A stretch of 64,000 bases of DNA from an uncultured Clostridia bacterium (GTDB lineage: Bacteria > Bacillota > Clostridia > Christensenellales > Aristaeellaceae). Positions 59,347 through 64,000 of the stretch are shown here, piece after piece. Below the pieces are notes generated by a model. It was not told where the DNA came from and searched no databases. It saw nothing but the letters and a program-made list of their open reading frames with translations. Made by a program: the position numbers and the translations under genes. The stretch lies in assembly GCA_934643825.1 (NCBI GenBank), contig CAKUCW010000005.1:1-64000 (forward strand), read 5' to 3'. Position 1 is the stretch's first letter; the number at the start of each line of letters is the position of its first letter.

Positions 59347-60102
59347 ATGACGATTCTATTGCTCGGCGATCTGACGGGGCGCAGCCGCGTCGCCTTGCGT
59401 ATGCTGACCTATGAACTTGAAGCGCGGGGGCATGAGGTGCTTGCTCTGCCGACGGCGCTGATTTCCAATACGCTGAACCTTGGGCAGGCGGCGATGCTCG
59501 ATACGACGGATTATCTGATGCAGTCGCTTGAAACGTGGGAAAAGCTGGGGCTGACCTATGATGCGTTGTATATCGGCTTTGTCACGGGCATGGCGCAGGC
59601 GGAAAAGCTCTGCACAGTTGCGGAAGCGGCAAAAAAGCGCGGCATCCCCGTCGTGGTCGATCCGATTCTTGGCGACAACGGGAAAAAATACAATAGCGTT
59701 GGGAAAGAACAGGCGAATGCGATGGCGATGCTGGCTCGCCATGCGGATATTCTGACGCCGAACCTGACGGAAGCGTGCCTGATGACGGATACGCCCTGCG
59801 CCCGCATTGCGGAGGACGAAAGCACGCTTCATGAACTCATCGCAAAGCTCTCGGAGGGAAAGCGAAGCGTGCTGATTACCAGCGCGGGGAATGCGGTTGT
59901 CGGCTATGACGCAAAGCTGGGGCAGGAAATCTGCGTGCCGTTTACCCGCGTGGCAGGTGAACACTGGGGCACGGGCGACCGCTTCTGTGCGCTGCTGCTG
60001 GATGGCATTGTGCAGAAAAAATCGCTTGCGGATGCGGCGAAAGAGGCGAGCGACGGCGTTTACCGTGCGCTGATGCAGGAACGCGACGCCGCGGCACGCT
60101 GA
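59347..60102 (+). CDS. Pyridoxal/pyridoxamine kinase-like protein (PfkB superfamily)
   Basis: 251 residues, AGAGG before ATG. It opens MTILLLGDLTGRSRVALRMLTYELEARGHEVLALPTALISNTLNL, close to PdxK/PdxY, with YDALYIGFVTGMAQ, VVVDPILGDNGKKYNSVG, ADILTPNLTEACLMT and SVLITSAGN. The C-terminal GTGDRFCALLLDGIV corresponds to the anion-hole and catalytic Asp segment (GTGDxF). It should make pyridoxal phosphate from B6 vitamers using ATP. Several PLP enzymes need the cofactor, but no gene in this window is linked by position. Shorter than typical PdxK (about 280). Confidence 0.85.
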   Translation: MTILLLGDLTGRSRVALRMLTYELEARGHEVLALPTALISNTLNLGQAAMLDTTDYLMQSLETWEKLGLTYDALYIGFVTGMAQAEKLCTVAEAAKKRGIPVVVDPILGDNGKKYNSVGKEQANAMAMLARHADILTPNLTEACLMTDTPCARIAEDESTLHELIAKLSEGKRSVLITSAGNAVVGYDAKLGQEICVPFTRVAGEHWGTGDRFCALLLDGIVQKKSLADAAKEASDGVYRALMQERDAAAR

Positions 60103-60186
60103 GAATGTAAAGGACAGCCATCGGATTTCATTTCGGCAGCGCCGAACAAAGCGAATCAATCAGGAAAAAGTCCATATTTGACACAT

Positions 60187-60225
60187 ACGGCAGACCGCTT
60201 TCCCGGCGGGTCTGCCGTGTTTTTG
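60187..60225 (+). terminator. Terminator downstream of the pyridoxal kinase-like gene
   Basis: ACGGCAGACC / GGTCTGCCGT hairpin followed by GTTTTTG. The rest of 60103-60333 shows no gene. Confidence 0.8.
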
Positions 60226-60333
60226 TCTAAAAATGCTTTTTGCAGGGCAGAAAATGACGAAAATGAGATGCGGATCACCGTTTGCAGTCGATTTCAGAAT
60301 CTGCACGGCGGAAAAAGCATCGACAAAAAACGC

Positions 60334-60361
60334 TTGAATTTTAATGAGGCAGGTATATAAT
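60334..60361 (+). promoter_or_regulatory. Promoter of the binding-protein fusion gene
   Basis: TTGAAT (60334-60339), 16 bp, TATAAT (60356-60361), leader of about 90 nt. Confidence 0.7.
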
Positions 60362-60459
60362 GAAAACAACCCGATATAATACTTTTTAGGATACTTGTTA
60401 TCGAATAAGAACGGTGAACGCCGCGAGGAGAGTTTCCAATCAAACTGCTGGAAGGGGCG

Positions 60460-62346
60460 ATGACAAGGATGAAGACGTGGACTCGCAGAATGACAATGCT
60501 TGCGCTGGCGATGCTCTTGTTTGCGGGCGGCGCTCTGACGCGGGCAAAGGCGGCGGACGGGGAATCGGTTGCCATCCGCATGTATCTGTGGGACAGAACG
60601 ATGATGCGCCAGCTGACGCCTTATCTGGAAGGGAAGTTTCCGGAGATCGATTTCACGTTCGTTCCCGCCTACAACACCATGGATTACTACAAGGATATGG
60701 TAAGCCGCGGCGATGAACTGCCGGATCTCATCACCTGCCGCCGCTTTTCGCTGAATGACGCGGCGGCGTTGTCCCCTTATCTGATGGATTTGAGCGACAC
60801 CGAGGTGGCGGGCACGTTCTACACCAGCTATCTGGATGTGAACAAGGAGGAAAGCGGCGCAATCCGCTGGCTGCCCGCCTGCGCCGAGGTAGATTGTCTG
60901 GTGGTCAACAAGACGCTGTTTGATCGAAACAACATTCCGCTGCCCACGAATTACGCGGAGTTTGTGTCTGCCATTGATGCGTTCGAGCGGCTGGGGATTC
61001 ATGGCTTTCAGGCGGACTGGGAATTTGATTATACCTGTCTGGAATGCTTGCAGGGATGCGCGATTCCCGAACTGATGAGCTTTGAGGGCGCGATGTGGCG
61101 CAGGGCTTACGAAAGCGAAACCGACGAGGCGCAGGTGGGGCTGGACGAAGGGGTCTGGCGGCGCGTGTTTGAGAAGTTTGAACGGTTCATCCACGATATC
61201 CGTTATGAATACGGCGTGACGGCAGGCGGCTACAACGCCGTCACCACCCCTTTCATCGAAGGAAAAACGGCGATGATCCGCTCCACTGTCGGGATGGCGG
61301 AAGCGTTTACCGCAAACTACGATTTTGACTGTGTAGTGCTTCCTTATTTCGGCGAAACCAGCAAGGATAATTGGGTGATGACGTATCCCATGTGCCAATT
61401 TGCGGTTTCCAAGGCGGTTGAAGCGGATGATGCCAAGCGGAAAGCCGTGATGGCGGTGCTGGAAGCGATATTCAGCCAGGAAGGGCAGGAAGCGATGGCG
61501 GCGGGCGCCACGGTGCTGTCTTATAACAAGGAAGTTCATGTGGTGCCTTCCGGATCCATGCGCTATGCGCAGGAGTGCGTTGACCGCAACCATCTGTATA
61601 TCCGTCTGGCTTCCTCGGAGACCTTTTCCGCTTCCAAGAAGGTGGTTTCCCGGATGCTCTCCGGCGAGCTGGATGCCGAAAGCGCGTATGAGGAATATAA
61701 CCGCCTGATGCTCAGCACGGCGAACCAGGAAGCGCCGGAAACGCTCTTTACGCAGAAGACGGCGTATACCGATCGCTTCGGCGAACATGGAAGCCCCGCC
61801 GCGTCGTCCTTCGTCAATACCATGCTCTCCGCTAACGAGCAGAATATTGCCATTGCCTATGGTCACGTCGTCACAGAGCCGATTTATCGGGGTGATTACA
61901 CCTTGCAGCAGTTTAAATGGCTGACCAGCTCCAAGACGGATGTGTTTCTGGCGGAGTACACCGGCGCGGAGATTCGTCAGGTGATGTCGTGGCTGATCGA
62001 TGTGAAGGAGAATGGGGTCAACCCGATTCGATACAACCAGCTTCTGCCGGTAACCGGCGGCATGACCTATACCGTCAGGACGACAGCACACGGAAAATAC
62101 GAGCTGATCGATTTGACGGTGGATGGTCATCCGCTGGATGAAAACCAGGTATACAAGGTGATGCTGATCGGTTCCAAGACCCTGATGGAGCATGCGGATT
62201 ACTTCAACAATCCCATGCCTGAGGCGCTGGATGCAAAGCGCGAGGATACAAAAATGAACTACGGCAATGTTCAATTGTATGTCGATTCCATTTCCGCTGC
62301 CGGTCAGCTGCTTGCGCCTTCGGATTATGTGACGATTCTGAACTGA
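60460..62346 (+). CDS. Extracellular solute-binding protein fused to a 5'-nucleotidase C-like domain
   Basis: 628 residues from ATG 60460 (GGAAGGGG upstream). Signal peptide in the first 31 residues (cleavage after RAKA). Residues about 38-420 are a family 1 solute-binding protein: VAIRMYLWDRTMMRQLTPYLEGKFPEIDFTFVPAYNTMDYYKDMVSRGDELPDLI and FIEGKTAMIRSTVGMAEAF. From about 450, NIAIAYGHVVTEPIYRGDYTLQQFKWLTSSKTDVFLAEYTGAEIRQVMSWLID ... LLPVTGGMTYTVRTTAHGKYELIDLTVDGHPLDENQVYKVMLIG matches the 5_nucleotid_C domain, which binds the nucleoside part of substrates. The metallophosphatase half of a nucleotidase is absent. No permease adjoins; a histidine kinase follows 109 bp later, so it may be a sensor component rather than an importer. 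Confidence 0.82.
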   Translation: MTRMKTWTRRMTMLALAMLLFAGGALTRAKAADGESVAIRMYLWDRTMMRQLTPYLEGKFPEIDFTFVPAYNTMDYYKDMVSRGDELPDLITCRRFSLNDAAALSPYLMDLSDTEVAGTFYTSYLDVNKEESGAIRWLPACAEVDCLVVNKTLFDRNNIPLPTNYAEFVSAIDAFERLGIHGFQADWEFDYTCLECLQGCAIPELMSFEGAMWRRAYESETDEAQVGLDEGVWRRVFEKFERFIHDIRYEYGVTAGGYNAVTTPFIEGKTAMIRSTVGMAEAFTANYDFDCVVLPYFGETSKDNWVMTYPMCQFAVSKAVEADDAKRKAVMAVLEAIFSQEGQEAMAAGATVLSYNKEVHVVPSGSMRYAQECVDRNHLYIRLASSETFSASKKVVSRMLSGELDAESAYEEYNRLMLSTANQEAPETLFTQKTAYTDRFGEHGSPAASSFVNTMLSANEQNIAIAYGHVVTEPIYRGDYTLQQFKWLTSSKTDVFLAEYTGAEIRQVMSWLIDVKENGVNPIRYNQLLPVTGGMTYTVRTTAHGKYELIDLTVDGHPLDENQVYKVMLIGSKTLMEHADYFNNPMPEALDAKREDTKMNYGNVQLYVDSISAAGQLLAPSDYVTILN

Positions 62347-62455
62347 CGGGTTGAGAAATATACATATATATACCGGGAAGGAAACGGACGGCGATTGCGG
62401 TGCATCCGATCTATGCGTTGACGATTCTAAAGATTTGAGAAGGGCGGGCGGCGCA

Positions 62456-64000
62456 GTGAAGAAGAGAATCCTCCTCATCCTGACGGCGATGCTGGGCATT
62501 GCCGCCATTATGCGAGGCGTTGTGGATTATTATCGCTATGTGGAAAGCGTGATTTACGATGAAAGCGTCGCCCACCTCGGCGAGATCTTCTCCGGCGCGT
62601 CCCAAAGGCTGGGCATTCTGGTGAACGACAACTGGAACCAAATGGCGCTGTGGGAACCGTATCTGAAGGTAGCCCCTTCGGAAGCGGATATTGACGCCTA
62701 TATGGCGGCGGCGCAGGAAAGGCTCCGTTTTACCGATTTCTGCTTTTTGTCCCGCGATGGGGATTACTGCACGGTGGACGGCAGAACGGGCTATCTGGAT
62801 CTGCGGCAGAAAATGGAAGAGTTGATTTTAGCGCGTCAGCCCATCGCCATCAATTCCGTCGTGCCGGATCAGCCGGAGATCATCGTGCTGGCTGTGCCGG
62901 TGGACAGGGCAGCTTTCAAGGATTTTGAATACGATGCGATTGCCATCACCTATACAAACGATGACTTGGTGAACGCGCTGAAGGTTTCGGCGTTTGATAA
63001 CCGAGCCAGCACGTTTGCCATTATGGCGGACGGACGCGTGGTGGTGGATAATTCCGGCGAGGGCTTGGGCGGCATCCATAACCTGCTGGCGTTTTTGAAG
63101 GAATGCGACGGTTTTGATGAAAGCGCCGTTGCCCGGCTTCGGCAGGCGTTCAGGGATCAGCGCAGAGGCGCGATGACGGTGAGGCACGACGGACAGGCGT
63201 TCTATCTGCTGTATATGCCTACAAGCTTTCAGGGGTGGATGATGGTCGGCATGGTGCCCACGAGCATTGTCAACGCCAACATGAACGACATGCAGAAAAG
63301 GACGATTGAAACCGTCGGCTTCATCGCGCTGCTGCTGGCGATGAGCATCATCGTGATGGTCATCCGCGACAATCGGCAAAAACTGCGCCATAAGGATGTT
63401 CAGCTTCTGGCGCGTGACGAGCTGTTTGCAAAGCTCTCCGCCAACGTGAACGATATCTTCCTGATGTTGGATTTGCGGACGAAAAACATGGAGTACGTCA
63501 GCCCCAATGTGCAAAGAATACTGGGAATTTCCGCGGCGGCTGTTCAGAAAGACATGAATGCGCTGATCGAGGCTGAGAGCAATGAAAACAACAGAATCCA
63601 GATCGATGCCATCATGAAAATGAAAAACGGCGAGCAGCTGGAATGGGATCGGGAGTATATCCATCAGGAAAGCAAGGAACCGCGCTTTTTCCATGTGGTT
63701 GCCTTTTCCAGCGATATACAGGGAGAGCGCAAGTGTATCATCGAGCTGTCGGATCGCACGGTGGATCGGCAGAAGAATCAGGCGCTCCGCACAGCCATCC
63801 ATGCGGCGGAAAATGCCAGCAGAGCCAAGAGCGCCTTTTTGAGCAACATGTCCCATGATATCCGAACGCCCATGAACGCCATCATCGGGTTTTCGAGGCT
63901 TGCTTCTGCCAACATCAATGACCCGAAGAAGATGCAGGATTATCTCTCTAAAATCCATGCTTCCGGCAGCTATCTGCTCTCCCTGATCAATAATGTGCTG
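62456..64000 (+). CDS. Membrane sensor histidine kinase, 3' end outside window
   Basis: GTG start at 62456 with AAGGGCGGGCGG upstream; 515 codons are open to the window end. Membrane segment 1 at about 4-22, an extracellular sensor domain of about 250 residues, membrane segment 2 at about 283-305 (TVGFIALLLAMSIIVMVI), a PAS-like domain (about 325-440, LSANVNDIFLMLDLRTKNMEYVSPNVQRILG), then HisKA: ASRAKSAFLSNMSHDIRTPMNAIIGFSRLA with the phospho-His. SHDIRTPMNAIIGF is typical of hybrid kinases, so a receiver domain probably follows off-window. It lies 109 bp after the binding-protein fusion, which may present its ligand. Confidence 0.9.
   Translation, partial: MKKRILLILTAMLGIAAIMRGVVDYYRYVESVIYDESVAHLGEIFSGASQRLGILVNDNWNQMALWEPYLKVAPSEADIDAYMAAAQERLRFTDFCFLSRDGDYCTVDGRTGYLDLRQKMEELILARQPIAINSVVPDQPEIIVLAVPVDRAAFKDFEYDAIAITYTNDDLVNALKVSAFDNRASTFAIMADGRVVVDNSGEGLGGIHNLLAFLKECDGFDESAVARLRQAFRDQRRGAMTVRHDGQAFYLLYMPTSFQGWMMVGMVPTSIVNANMNDMQKRTIETVGFIALLLAMSIIVMVIRDNRQKLRHKDVQLLARDELFAKLSANVNDIFLMLDLRTKNMEYVSPNVQRILGISAAAVQKDMNALIEAESNENNRIQIDAIMKMKNGEQLEWDREYIHQESKEPRFFHVVAFSSDIQGERKCIIELSDRTVDRQKNQALRTAIHAAENASRAKSAFLSNMSHDIRTPMNAIIGFSRLASANINDPKKMQDYLSKIHASGSYLLSLINNVL

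Overview
The window reads as chromosomal DNA of a GC-rich, Gram-positive, probably gut-dwelling Clostridia (Bacillota). The evidence is strong AGGAGG-type ribosome binding sites, a T-box leader in front of alaS, short consensus promoters (TTGACA, 17 bp, TATAAT), TRAP and Opp transporters, an Spo0B-type kinase and a tmRNA/SmpB pair. No rRNA, complete tRNA or CRISPR array was seen. No species can be named from the sequence alone.

Layout. 1-5.1 kb is an accessory, more AT-rich stretch. It holds the C-terminal part of a large serine recombinase, a frameshifted phage terminase fragment, a small secreted protein, a 3' fragment of a tRNA-Leu gene (likely an integration boundary), an IS200-like remnant and a DUF262/DUF1524 (GmrSD-like) protein. 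5.2-11.5 kb holds a secreted protein with a cystatin-type motif, a drug/metabolite exporter, an AbrB-type regulator with a PLP lyase, and glmM with a GlmU-like acyltransferase. 11.5-20.4 kb is a complete lsr (autoinducer-2) locus: lsrR-lsrK-cupin on the minus strand, divergent from lsrACDBF on the plus strand, with no lsrG and a cupin in its place. 20.5-26.6 kb has an AEC permease, an AT-rich HIT-motif gene, a MATE exporter and a dctPQM TRAP transporter whose promoter contains a perfect palindrome. 27-33 kb is an Opp peptide transporter (oppBCDF divergent from oppA). 33-42 kb has an internally deleted pyrophosphate-phosphofructokinase pseudogene, a flavodoxin-type protein, a sugar-nucleotide transferase, an orphan kinase, a large peptidoglycan-binding protein, and a T-box controlled short AlaS. 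42-53 kb has a GNAT, DUF5131, a heterodimeric ABC exporter, an SDR, and a KDG-kinase / hydroxyacid dehydrogenase / YbaK operon followed by two FMN-bind-like secreted proteins. 53-64 kb has a response regulator/kinase pair, YfhO, tmRNA and smpB, a pyridoxal kinase-like gene, and a solute-binding protein fused to a 5'-nucleotidase C-like domain, followed by a histidine kinase cut by the window end.

Two small dispersed repeat families run through the intergenic regions. One is a MITE-like element of about 174 or 197 bp with terminal inverted repeats (four copies). The other is a 65-77 bp unit ending in a hairpin whose arms change together between copies (four dispersed copies plus one four-unit tandem array). 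A third, looser class is made of clusters of short palindromes. These repeats, the lsrG-for-cupin exchange, the cystatin-motif protein and the binding-protein/nucleotidase fusion are the least conventional parts of the window.
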